A stretch of 64,000 nucleotides of DNA, taken from positions 1-64,000 of the forward strand of contig NZ_JAIVFW010000026.1 in assembly GCF_020829595.1 (NCBI RefSeq), in the 5' to 3' direction. Below, one piece after another: positions 10,386-17,880 of the stretch. The notes beneath the pieces are model-generated. The model was not told the origin of the DNA. It ran no database searches and saw nothing but the letters and a program-made list of their open reading frames with translations. This DNA comes from Nostoc sp. CHAB 5844 (lineage in GTDB: Bacteria; Cyanobacteriota; Cyanobacteriia; Cyanobacteriales; Nostocaceae). A program made the position numbers and the translations under genes. Numbering within the stretch: position 1 is the stretch's first letter; every line of letters starts with the position of its first letter.

Positions 10386-10436
10386 CTGAGAAAAAAAAAA
10401 GCTGGGAATTTTCTGAACTCCAAGCTTTTTCCTCAG
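10386..10436 (+). terminator. Hairpin after the GH116 gene
   Basis: CTGAG with an A run and AAAAAGCTGGGA pairs with TCCAAGCTTTTT and CTCAG, one mismatch in the inner stem. It starts 33 bases after the stop codon and is the likely transcript end. Confidence 0.7.
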
Positions 10437-10563
10437 ATATTGTGAGTCGGTTGCTGTTACCCAGCGACTGACTGTATTAGCTTGGTCATTAAAACAATAC
10501 TTGCAAAGAAAAACAAATTTCTAATTATTATTTATACAGCAGTTTCGATATTCGTGAAATACT

Positions 10564-10591
10564 GTAGAGACGTTACATGTAACGTCTCTAC
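10564..10591. repeat. GTAGAGACG palindrome, copy 2
   Basis: A perfect 28-base palindrome made of GTAGAGACGTTACA and its reverse complement. Same outer arms as the copies at 1795 and 14510. Confidence 0.88.
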
Positions 10592-10714
10592 ATAGTTTTG
10601 GGTTTTACACTTGTACCTCATGTACCCAAAATATGCTGTATATAGCCATAGCCAGATAGGTTAGGACATTCTAAAACGCTAAAACCAATTGACTGCAAGC
10701 ATTTCACTTTTGAA

Positions 10715-10803
10715 CGCCAGTGAGGGAGTCGGGGAACCCGACGACACTTGCTACAAGTCGGGCATTGCCCGCGATAGCGCAGTATCTCCCCAACGCACTG
10801 GCG
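10715..10803. mobile_element. Small palindromic element inserted in a dispersed repeat
   Basis: An 89-base GC-rich segment bounded by CGCCAGTG and its complement CACTGGCG. Internal hairpins include GTCGGGGAACCCGAC. It interrupts the CTTTTGA tract of the repeat at 10659-10830, while the copy at 1870-1941 lacks it. It is too small to code for anything, so it would have been mobilised in trans or arisen as a repeat insertion. Confidence 0.7.
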
Positions 10804-10894
10804 ACTTTTGACTTTTGACTTTTGCTATATTTCTATTAGCTGAATTATGAACTCCACTTGGCATATTTTGAGTTTTGATTTTTGATATATAAAA

Positions 10895-10914
10895 AGACAC
10901 GAAATTTCGTGTCT
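10895..10914 (-). terminator. Short palindrome downstream of murG
   Basis: AGACACGAAATTTCGTGTCT is a perfect 20-base palindrome 28 bases beyond the murG stop, flanked by an A run on the side where minus-strand transcription would exit. It may serve as a terminator. It also resembles the GTAGAGACG palindrome family, because CTAC follows. Confidence 0.5.
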
Positions 10915-10942
10915 CTACATAATATTTTCTCTGCTGAATTGT

Positions 10943-12016
10943 TTAACTTTCCAGTACTTCTCGCAATAGAGAAGCCAATTTATCAGCACTATCAGGAACC
11001 GCGATCGCTTTGGCATTTTCCCCCATTTTGGTTAACTCGGCTGGATTTTGCAATAACTCTAAAACTTGAGTTTGCAATATTTCTGCTGTTAACTCTGATT
11101 GTTTATATGTAATTGCTGCGCCAGCTTTAGTAAACACGTCTGCGTTATAAGATTGATGATCTTCTGCTGCAAAGGGGTAAGGAATCAAAATTGCTGGTGT
11201 GCCACACACCGCTAATTCTGTTAAGCTACCAGCACCAGAACGACTAATTGCTAAAGCAGCACGCCGTAACAGTGCAGCCATATTGTCATAAAACGGTAAC
11301 TCTATATATTGCGGATGTTTAAAAATACCTGCGTCGGGATCGCGATCGCCTGTTAAATGAACGATATAAGCACCAGCATCTAACCAAGCACTCGCCGCTT
11401 GACGCACTAATTTATTAATAGCAACTGCGCCTTGACTTCCACCAAAAACCACAATTAACGGCACATTATCGGGAATCGATAAATCTAGTGGTGGAATTTC
11501 TGCTGCTAAAAATTGCGATCGCACTGGTGTACCAACGCAAACATTTTTAGCACGAGGTAAATACTTAGTTGCAGCTTCAAACCCCAGCGCCATTGCATTG
11601 CACCAAGGGCCAAAAAAACGAGTCACCTTTCCTGGTAAGGCATTAGATTCGTGAAAAACTACAGGTAAACCCAAAGAACGCGCCGCAATTACCGCAGGCC
11701 CCGCAATATAACCGCCTGTAGTAAACACGCCTTGAAATTTCCCCTGTTTGAGAATTCGTCGAACTTCTATAATCGAACCTATGAGTTTCACCAAAATTCC
11801 CAGAGATGCAAGTCCAAACCCTTGCTGGAACCCTTCAACTGGAATAGTATTCAAGGGGTACTGTTTGGGAACAAGTTGCGTTTCTAGTCGATTTGGGACA
11901 CCCAACCATCCAATTTCATAGTCTGGCAGTTTTTCAGCCAGTGCGATCGCTGGAAACAAATGTCCACCAGTCCCACTGGCAGCTATGAGTAATTTTATCG
12001 GTGCGTTTGTCATCAA
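10943..12016 (-). CDS. murG: MurG, lipid II-forming GlcNAc transferase
   Basis: A 357-residue GT28 glycosyltransferase. It transfers N-acetylglucosamine from UDP-GlcNAc to lipid I on the inner face of the plasma membrane, giving lipid II for peptidoglycan synthesis. The N-terminal domain has the glycine loop GTGGHLFPAIALAE (about residues 15-28). The C-terminal domain has FGGSQGA and the nucleotide-sugar site SGAGSLTELAVCGTPAILIP with the following AAEDHQ. Length is typical. It is not in a mur/fts cluster here, which is usual in cyanobacteria. The divergent neighbour starts 54 bases away. Confidence 0.96.
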   Translation of the reverse strand: MMTNAPIKLLIAASGTGGHLFPAIALAEKLPDYEIGWLGVPNRLETQLVPKQYPLNTIPVEGFQQGFGLASLGILVKLIGSIIEVRRILKQGKFQGVFTTGGYIAGPAVIAARSLGLPVVFHESNALPGKVTRFFGPWCNAMALGFEAATKYLPRAKNVCVGTPVRSQFLAAEIPPLDLSIPDNVPLIVVFGGSQGAVAINKLVRQAASAWLDAGAYIVHLTGDRDPDAGIFKHPQYIELPFYDNMAALLRRAALAISRSGAGSLTELAVCGTPAILIPYPFAAEDHQSYNADVFTKAGAAITYKQSELTAEILQTQVLELLQNPAELTKMGENAKAIAVPDSADKLASLLREVLES

Positions 12017-12070
12017 ACCTCTACCGTTTAGCGCCTAGCTTCATTAAGATAAAACAATTTCCCGACCTTC

Positions 12071-12907
12071 ATGACTAAAATCAGTAAACTGTTACCAATG
12101 ACTAACATTATTGCTGTATCACTAAAACGCCAACTGCGATTTTCTGCTAACAGTTGGCTGTTATTATCTCTGCTGACACTGGGTTTAACTAGCAGTTTAC
12201 ATGGTGTGCAAGCTGCACCTCCCCAAAATGCCCCCGCAGAACTGAGCAATTTACTCACACAAATTGATACAGCTGCTAGTAAAGGCAACGCGAAAGCGGT
12301 AATCCAATTCTATAGTCCCAATTTTACCAGCACCGATGGATTAAACCGCCCAAACTTAGAAAAGGCTTTGGTAACACTCTGGAAACAATATCCGCAATTA
12401 CGCTACACCACAAAGCTGCAATCTTGGAAGTCTGAAGGTAGTGCCATCATTGCTGAAACAGTCACTAACATTTCTAGCGCACCATCTACTAATGTTAATA
12501 ACTTGGCTCTGAATGCGACAATTACATCCCGCCAAAGAATTGCCAACGGCAAAATTGTTAGTCAAGACATCTTAGCGGAGCGTACTACTATTACTTCTGG
12601 TAAACAGCCACCTCAACTTGATGTCAAATTACCCCAGCAGGTAAAAGTTGGACAGCAGTATAGTTTTGATGCGATCGTTAAAGAACCATTAGGCGATGAT
12701 TTTCTGTTAGGAACAGCGATAGAAGAACCCGTCAAAGTCGAAAAATATCTTAATCCCTCGCCCGTAGATTTGCAATTACTCACATCAGGCGGACTCTTTA
12801 AAGTCGGACGCGCACCCGCAACTCCTGGTAGCCAGTGGGTTTCGGCGGTAATTGTTCGCGGTGAAGGTATGACAATGGTGACTCAACGTTTGAAAGTAGT
12901 GAAATAA
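12071..12907 (+). CDS. Exported conserved protein with an NTF2-like region
   Basis: A 278-residue protein with an N-terminal signal-type helix (SWLLLSLLTLGLTSSLHGVQA) and a probable cleavage after VQA. Residues about 55-145 (LLTQIDTAASKGNAKAVIQF, then an aromatic-rich sheet) look like a SnoaL/NTF2-like cone fold, and the rest is beta-rich. No catalytic motif is evident. Start codons at 12071 or 12098 are both possible and neither has a clear ribosome-binding site. It is divergent from murG. The function is unknown; a periplasmic or lumenal location is inferred from the signal peptide. Confidence 0.75.
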   Translation: MTKISKLLPMTNIIAVSLKRQLRFSANSWLLLSLLTLGLTSSLHGVQAAPPQNAPAELSNLLTQIDTAASKGNAKAVIQFYSPNFTSTDGLNRPNLEKALVTLWKQYPQLRYTTKLQSWKSEGSAIIAETVTNISSAPSTNVNNLALNATITSRQRIANGKIVSQDILAERTTITSGKQPPQLDVKLPQQVKVGQQYSFDAIVKEPLGDDFLLGTAIEEPVKVEKYLNPSPVDLQLLTSGGLFKVGRAPATPGSQWVSAVIVRGEGMTMVTQRLKVVK

Positions 12908-12908
12908 A

Positions 12909-12937
12909 GTATGAAGTGTGAAGTATGAAGTATGAAA
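12909..12937. repeat. STRR tract (GTATGAA heptamers)
   Basis: Four heptamer units of GTATGAA/GTGTGAA directly after the stop codon of the exported protein. Such short tandemly repeated repetitive sequences are a known feature of heterocystous cyanobacteria. Confidence 0.8.
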
Positions 12938-13018
12938 TTTCATCCTTTATTCTTCATCTTGGTCAATAGTTCAGAATTATTGGACAATTAACACTGGACT
13001 ATTGACTCTTGACTAAAA

Positions 13019-13792
13019 ATGATTTCCCTACAAAATCAAATTATTTTGATTACTGGTGCAAGCAGTGGAATTGGTACTGCTTGTGCCAAAGTTTTTGCGG
13101 GTGCTGGTGCAAGGTTAATTTTAGCGGCGCGACGGCTGGAACGCTTGCAGCAGTTGGCAGATACTCTAAATAAAGAGTTTGGTACAGCAACTCATTTGTT
13201 ACAGCTAGATGTGCGCGATCGCCTAACGGTAGAATCTACTATTACTAACCTGCCTCCCGACTGGTCGAATATAGACATTCTTATCAACAACGCTGGTTTA
13301 AGTCGCGGTTTAGATAAACTGCATGAAGGCGACTTTCAAGATTGGGAAGAAATGATTGATACCAATATCAAGGGTTTACTATATCTCACCCGCTATGTCG
13401 TTCCAGGGATGGTAAAGCGTGGTCGTGGTCATGTGGTAAATATTGGTTCCATTGCTGGACATCAAACTTATCCCAGTGGTAATGTTTACTGTGCAACCAA
13501 AGCTGCGGTGAAGGCAATTTCTGAAGGTTTAAAACAAGACCTTTTAGGTACTCCAGTACGTATTACATCTGTTGATCCTGGAATGGTGGAAACAGAATTT
13601 AGTGAAGTGCGTTTTCATGGCGACGCTGAACGCGCCAAGCGAGTTTATCAAGGCGTAAACCCATTAACTCCAGATGATGTCGCTGATGTGATATTTTTCT
13701 GCACCACGCGATCGCCTCATGTCAATATCAATGAAGTCATACTCATGCCAGTAGATCAAGCCAGCGCCACTCTTGTTCATCGTCATAATTAA
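13019..13792 (+). CDS. SDR-family NAD(P)-dependent oxidoreductase
   Basis: A 257-residue classical short-chain dehydrogenase. It has the cofactor loop TGASSGIG at residues 12-19, LDVRDR, NNAG near 90, catalytic Ser in NIGSIAG, and the YCATK catalytic Tyr-Lys pair near 157-161. The closest pattern is the YdfG-like group (3-hydroxy acid / serine dehydrogenases), judged from ARRLERLQQLADTL, the NAGLSRGLDKL region and VDPGMVETEFSEVRF. The substrate cannot be read from the sequence. It is the only gene of its transcription unit; the start is preceded by an STRR-like TTGACTCTTGACT stretch and lacks a clear Shine-Dalgarno. Confidence 0.92.
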   Translation: MISLQNQIILITGASSGIGTACAKVFAGAGARLILAARRLERLQQLADTLNKEFGTATHLLQLDVRDRLTVESTITNLPPDWSNIDILINNAGLSRGLDKLHEGDFQDWEEMIDTNIKGLLYLTRYVVPGMVKRGRGHVVNIGSIAGHQTYPSGNVYCATKAAVKAISEGLKQDLLGTPVRITSVDPGMVETEFSEVRFHGDAERAKRVYQGVNPLTPDDVADVIFFCTTRSPHVNINEVILMPVDQASATLVHRHN

Positions 13793-14262
13793 GGTAATAA
13801 CATCGCAGTTACTAAAGTATTCACATCTTATCTACTGCGCTGGTTTGACTGGCAACTCACAGACGAAGCCAAATTTGTCCAATTTCACTCTAGCGCATTC
13901 AAGACGAATACCAAATCGAAATTATGGCAAAGTGCTGATACTAATTCACCAAAATCTTGATACACATACAAGAACTTGTAGCGGCAATACGGACGGAAAG
14001 CCCTTACACCTGTATTTGTATTATCCATGAAGTCAAATGGTATGAGTGCTGAGTAGAAACCCAGTATTATCAGGGGTTACAGCAACCAACATAGTCCTAA
14101 CCTATGCTGCAACTGCTATAAACATAGGAAAGAGTAAAGAACTAATGACAAATGACAAAAATCGTAGGTCTAAACAATCTACGATTTTTTTATCAACAGT
14201 TGCAACTCATAATCATTTCGACTATGATTTATTTAAGTGAATCAAAATAAATCATCCCAGCT
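13793..14262. other. Spacer with possible gene debris and an orphan terminator
   Basis: No intact gene. One frame (about 13803-13960) gives a protein-like stretch (SYLLRWFDWQLTDEAKFVQF) that I could not assign and that has no start. A partial inverted copy of the repeat near 10659 lies around 14084-14110. A terminator-like hairpin lies at 14157-14190. Confidence 0.5.
14157..14190 (+). terminator. Orphan rho-independent-type terminator
   Basis: AAAAATCGTAG pairs with CTACGATTTTTT around an 11-base loop and runs into further T residues. No intact plus-strand gene lies within 360 bases upstream. It could end the SDR transcript, a decayed gene or a small RNA. Confidence 0.65.
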
Positions 14263-14468
14263 ATGGAGAGCCTTGTTATCGGTGCATTAGCTAGTTTAGG
14301 CGCAGGACTGGCCACAGCCATTGGAGCCTTACCTGTTTTACTACCAATTAATCTGACGCAACGAGTACAGGGGATCATGCTGGGATTTGGTGGAGGAGTG
14401 ATGTTAGCGGCGACATCCTTTTCATCGGGCAATGGCATTTGTCGCTGGAGCAATGTTGTTTGTAATTA

Positions 14469-14587
14469 ACGCTTAATATGAATAAAGGCTGAAACCCTGT
14501 ATTTTTGGTGTAGAGACGCGAAATTTTGCGTCTCTACAAAGCGCGAAATCCTTATTATTGCGTTAATTTTCATAATTCAAATCAGAC
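14469..14587. mobile_element. Small MITE-like element inside the ZIP pseudogene
   Basis: Flanked by direct repeats GTAATTA (14462-14468 and 14588-14594), consistent with a target-site duplication. The ends carry inverted repeats AATTAACGC (14464-14472) and GCGTTAATT (14560-14568), extended imperfectly by AATAAAGG/CCTTATT. A GTAGAGACG palindrome (14510-14537) occupies the centre. It has no coding capacity. Removing the element with one flanking repeat (126 bases) rejoins the ZIP reading frame exactly. Confidence 0.75.
14510..14537. repeat. GTAGAGACG palindrome, copy 3
   Basis: A 28-base palindrome, GTAGAGACGCGAAA with a near-complementary right arm ending CGTCTCTAC. It forms the centre of the MITE-like element, linking this palindrome family to mobility. 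Confidence 0.8.
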
Positions 14588-14782
14588 GTAATTAGTGATG
14601 AAATCATTCCTGAATTTCATCACCAAGGTTTAGAAAAAGAAGGAACATTCGGTGTCATGTTTGGCTTTGTAGTCATGATGTTTTTAGATATTGCATTGGG
14701 ATAAACAGTGCGAAGTAATCTGAGTTTCAAATTTTCCAGCGTCAATAACCAATACTTATTTTCAACTCAAAAGGAGCGAATT

Positions 14783-15178
14783 ATGAATTTCTCTCGCTTT
14801 GAACATATTAACCTTGCCTGCAAAAATATTGAAGCCAGTCAGAAGTTTTATCAAACTCTATTTCCTGATTGGTATGTGCGTGCTGAAGGTGTGTATAACG
14901 GTAGTCGTTGGCTGCATTTTGGGAATGACCAATTTTATCTGACTTTGAATGATTATTCAGAGCAAAATAGAGTGTCTCAGCCTTACGAAAGCATTGGTAT
15001 TAATCACGTTGGCTTTGTCATTAAAGACGGCGAAGCTATGCAAAAATTGCTAGAAAACGAAGGGGTTGAATATTACACACTCACAGCACCAGAAACCAAG
15101 CACAGAATTTATGTCAATGATCCAGATGGTAATGAAATTGAGTTAGTGGAGTATCAACCAGATTATGCATTGAGGTAA
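14783..15178 (+). CDS. VOC-family (glyoxalase/dioxygenase fold) protein
   Basis: A 131-residue protein from the ATG at 14783, which has AAGGAG seven bases upstream; the open frame extends further 5' but without support. It has the vicinal-oxygen-chelate fold pattern: FEHINLACKNIEASQKFYQTLFP at the N-terminus, GINHVGFVIKD in the middle, and YVNDPDGNEIELVEY at the C-terminus. The two His and the final Glu are the usual metal ligands. Such proteins include glyoxalases, dioxygenases and antibiotic-binding proteins, and the substrate is not evident. It is a single gene directly after the ZIP pseudogene. Confidence 0.85.
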   Translation: MNFSRFEHINLACKNIEASQKFYQTLFPDWYVRAEGVYNGSRWLHFGNDQFYLTLNDYSEQNRVSQPYESIGINHVGFVIKDGEAMQKLLENEGVEYYTLTAPETKHRIYVNDPDGNEIELVEYQPDYALR

Positions 15179-15443
15179 GCGAATACCTGAACAACTTGTT
15201 CATGTAATCTCTAGGCGATCACACTACAACTTGCGATCGCCTGCAACTATAAAATTATTCTTTAGCTTGGTATTTCTGAAAAAATGCAGCACTTTTTAGC
15301 TACATAGCGTAAACTAGCCTAGCCTCTAATCCCTAGTCTCTAACCTCTATCCTAAAGCAGATTTTTTCTGTACCTATAAGTTCATTTAGCTTGATCTATT
15401 ATGTATACTACGGTTAATACGTCGAAATATCGTACTATACATC

Positions 15444-16034
15444 ATGGTGTCTTTACACTCAAGCTTGTCTAACCCACCTGCTAAGAACGCCAAGCAGCAC
15501 TTTACTAGGCGGTCATTCCTGCCAGACCACCAAAATATTCTTTGGCAGATTGAAAAAGGTTTTGTGCGGACTTTTACTTATTTAGAAGATGGTACAACAG
15601 TTGCTCTAGGATTATGGGGGCCAGGAGATACCGTCGGTAAAGCCTTGTCAAAAATGGAACCTTATCAGATGGAGTGCTTAACCAAAGTAGAAGTCAGCAT
15701 TATACTCATGGAAGATTGGTATCAACCACAACAGACACTACTTGCACACATCCAACAGGCTGAAGAACTGATGGTAATCCGTAGTTATAAAAAAGTTGAT
15801 ACCATGCTCATCAAACTATTAGCATGGTTATCTAAAAAATTCGGTTCGCAAGTTGAGCAAGGACGTTTAATAGATATGCGTTTAACTCACGAAGACCTAG
15901 CCGAAATGCTTGGTTCTACGCGTGTTACTATCACTCGGATTTTGGGGCAATTTGAGGAAGAAGGACTAATTGACCGTCTATCTCTCCATCGAATCGTAGT
16001 GAGAGAAGAAGATATTTGGTACTACGAAATCTAA
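15444..16034 (+). CDS. Crp/Fnr-family transcriptional regulator
   Basis: A 196-residue regulator. The N-terminal part is a short cyclic-nucleotide-binding-like jelly roll (LWQIEKGFVRTFTYLEDG, ALGLWGPGDTVG). A long dimerisation helix follows, then a C-terminal winged helix in which LTHEDLAEMLGSTRVTITRI is the recognition helix-turn-helix. It is shorter at the N-terminus than NtcA or cAMP receptors, and the phosphate-binding cassette for cAMP is not evident, so the ligand may differ. It lies about 400 bases upstream of four small secreted-protein genes in the same direction and is a reasonable candidate for controlling them, which is inference only. Confidence 0.9.
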   Translation: MVSLHSSLSNPPAKNAKQHFTRRSFLPDHQNILWQIEKGFVRTFTYLEDGTTVALGLWGPGDTVGKALSKMEPYQMECLTKVEVSIILMEDWYQPQQTLLAHIQQAEELMVIRSYKKVDTMLIKLLAWLSKKFGSQVEQGRLIDMRLTHEDLAEMLGSTRVTITRILGQFEEEGLIDRLSLHRIVVREEDIWYYEI

Positions 16035-16436
16035 TGTCAGCAACTGCGAAAACGTTATTAGCTGATAATTTTGGGGGATAAAAAGCTAACAAATCTCATT
16101 TTGGGCAATCTCGGCTTTAAGTAAAGTAACAGTAATTACTTTATTTTCTAGTCTTACTCTATACTTGTTCTAGCTTGAAAATCAAAACTAAAGACTAGGC
16201 ACTAAAAGCTAAAAAAGAGATATTTTTATACCTTGCTAGATTTACTCCCCCTATCATTATTTTTATCCGAAAAAAGCATATTAAAGATATAAAAAGCAAA
16301 ATTATTCTGAATTACAAAGAAAATATTCATGTAAGATATAAAATCATAAGCTAAGAAACTTGCGCGTACTTTTGCACGTTTTTCGTGCGAAAAGTGTTTC
16401 TTTCATAGCACTCAAAATTAACAAATTGAGGTGAGC
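16035..16436. promoter_or_regulatory. AT-rich upstream region of the secreted-protein cluster
   Basis: About 400 bases without a gene. A near-perfect inverted repeat ACTTTTGCACG/CGTGCGAAAAGT (16368-16395) lies about 40 bases upstream of the first secreted-protein start. It could be an operator, an attenuator or a 5'-UTR hairpin. The length and AT content suggest a regulated promoter. Confidence 0.45.
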
Positions 16437-16796
16437 ATGATATTTTCAAAACGTTATCTGGTAAGCATCTTCTCTATTGCAGCTTTAGGATTGGCTTCCT
16501 TGCCTGCTGATGCACAGACTACCCAAAGAAGCACTCAGAGTGTCAATCAGAATGCTGCGATCGTAGGTGATGACGGCTACATTCTACAACGGGCTGATCA
16601 AATCAATATTCAAAACAGCCGTCAACGTCTTAGAGGTCGGCGTTCTGGTGGACGTGTCAATCAAGACAACGGTCAATTTACCGACCAATCTGCGGGTTCT
16701 GTAGGTTATGGCAGCGCTGTTGAACAACGCTCTAGACTAATTAACATCCAAAGAAACTCTATTCGCCGTGAACGTAGTCGGCGTGACAGATATTGA
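16437..16796 (+). CDS. Small secreted protein with a curlin-like motif (1)
   Basis: A 119-residue protein from ATG 16437, which has TTGAGGTG just upstream. A signal peptide (LVSIFSIAALGLASLPADA) ends near residue 26. The mature part is rich in Gln, Asn, Arg and Ser. It contains VNQNAAIVGDDGYILQ, close to the matching block TAAINGDNNTIIQ in the protein at 17881. The spacing of Gln, Gly, Asn/Asp and Gln recalls curlin repeats of amyloid subunits, but only about one full unit is visible. The C-terminus is Arg-rich. A surface or matrix role is inferred; no established family was recognised. Confidence 0.7.
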   Translation: MIFSKRYLVSIFSIAALGLASLPADAQTTQRSTQSVNQNAAIVGDDGYILQRADQINIQNSRQRLRGRRSGGRVNQDNGQFTDQSAGSVGYGSAVEQRSRLINIQRNSIRRERSRRDRY

Positions 16797-16980
16797 TGAG
16801 CTTGATTAGCTATTGAGTCAGACTCCCAATTTTCAATAAGATTGGGAGTTAAAAGCTAATTATTCAGTTTGTTTTTGCATTGGCTGAAGCAAGTACAAAA
16901 TTAGATTTAAAATTTTTAGGCTTTTTGAATTAATTCAACATCAAAAAGCTTTTTTCCTCCATTTATGGAGAAATTTCATC

Positions 16981-17313
16981 ATGATAGTGAACAAGTCTTT
17001 ACCCATAGTGGTTTTTTTAGCGCTAATAGTTCTGCCCAGTGCAGCCAGCGCATCCAGAATTGAAATCCGTACTGATGACGGCACAACAATAGTTGATTCA
17101 GATGATGGGATCAGAATAACTTCTGACGAAGACAGATATCAATCAACAGATAGTTACTATACTCAATCAGATTCCCCTACTCGTCGTCGCCTGCGTAGAT
17201 ATTATCGACAAGCACCCTGTCGTCGCTACACTTCTAACTATACTAAGCGTCAAACAAATTACTCAGGTAGAAGCGTCGTTCAAAGCACTACTTCTACAAC
17301 TGTATGTCGATAG
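16981..17313 (+). CDS. Small secreted protein, Asp/Ser/Arg-rich
   Basis: A 110-residue protein with a clear signal peptide (PIVVFLALIVLPSAASA). The mature part starts with two short related strands (IEIRTDDGTTIVDSDDGIRI), then a Ser/Tyr/Asp stretch and an Arg/Tyr-rich C-terminus with two cysteines. Not homologous to its neighbours by eye, but similar in size, export and composition. ATGGAG 14 bases before the ATG could act as a ribosome-binding site. It is probably co-regulated with the genes on either side. No family recognised. Confidence 0.65.
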   Translation: MIVNKSLPIVVFLALIVLPSAASASRIEIRTDDGTTIVDSDDGIRITSDEDRYQSTDSYYTQSDSPTRRRLRRYYRQAPCRRYTSNYTKRQTNYSGRSVVQSTTSTTVCR

Positions 17314-17345
17314 TGATTACCAAATGTTGACTTTGGGAGGTAAGT

Positions 17346-17750
17346 ATGAAATCCAAATTTTTATTACTTGGATGCTTATTGAGCAGTGCTTTATTACCAC
17401 TATCACCGGCTTTGACTGCTCCTGCTGCTGCACAGTGTGTGATGACTGATGTTTCCGTTCAAGTTGCTGTTCGTGGTTCTAGACAGCCTTCTCGACAAAG
17501 CAACAATGTTGATTTGCAAAATCAAGGCCGATGCTCAGGAAATGCAATTACACAAGTTGGTACACAAGTTTACACTGGTAGTGGCCGAGCAAACCAACAA
17601 CGCACCAGCAGACAACGTATTAATGGCGGTAGAGGTAACGGTACAGGAATAAATGGGCCGACGATTAAAGTTCCTGTTGGAGTGCAAGTGGATGTTTACA
17701 ACCCAGCGTATGATCGATCTTTAACGAGACCTCGTAATTTCCGTCGTTGA
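17346..17750 (+). CDS. Small secreted protein, Gln/Asn/Gly/Arg-rich
   Basis: A 134-residue protein with a signal peptide (LLLGCLLSSALLPLSPALTA) and a probable cleavage near APAAA. GGGAGG lies six bases before the ATG. The mature part has two cysteines (CVMTDVSVQVAV and GRCSGNAITQV) that could form a disulfide, a Gln/Asn-rich middle (RQSNNVDLQNQG), and a Gly/Asn/Arg-rich tail ending in a short beta-like segment (TIKVPVGVQVDVYN). It starts 32 bases after the preceding stop, consistent with co-transcription. Function unknown. Confidence 0.68.
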   Translation: MKSKFLLLGCLLSSALLPLSPALTAPAAAQCVMTDVSVQVAVRGSRQPSRQSNNVDLQNQGRCSGNAITQVGTQVYTGSGRANQQRTSRQRINGGRGNGTGINGPTIKVPVGVQVDVYNPAYDRSLTRPRNFRR

Positions 17751-17880
17751 AATATATCGATAAACAATTTTGGATTGAAAAGATAAATTTAGGGGCTAAA
17801 TAATTACTAATTCGTAATTGAAAGGATACAAGCCCCTCTAAAATTTAAAATCTAATGTTTTTACATGAGTTGATTAAGGT

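Larger units (their letters stand above)
10437..10942. other. Repeat-rich spacer between GH116 and murG
   Basis: No gene seen. It contains a palindrome (10564-10591), the interrupted copy of a dispersed repeat (10659-10830) with a 91-base insert, CTTTTGA heptamers, and a short palindrome (10895-10914) close to the 3' end of murG that may act as its terminator. Confidence 0.7.
14263..14704 (+). pseudogene. ZIP-family metal transporter, decayed and split by a small mobile element
   Basis: Three fragments of a zinc/iron permease can be read: the N-terminal span (LGAGLATAIGALPVLLP and GFGGGVMLAATSFS, 14263-14421); a shifted-frame piece RAMAFVAGAMLFVI (about 14426-14468); and the C-terminus ISDEIIPEFHHQGLEKEG through MMFLDIALG (14592-14704). 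In intact ZIP proteins the second and third pieces are contiguous, and a central part of more than 100 residues comes before them. That part is deleted here at about 14421, with loss of frame. The second and third pieces are separated by a 126-base insertion flanked by GTAATTA. The gene cannot make a working transporter. Confidence 0.85.

Noticed and set aside
13773-14030. 85-codon open frame after the SDR gene
   Set aside because: It overlaps the SDR end and lacks a start signal. Another frame looks more protein-like but has no start, so at most it is debris.
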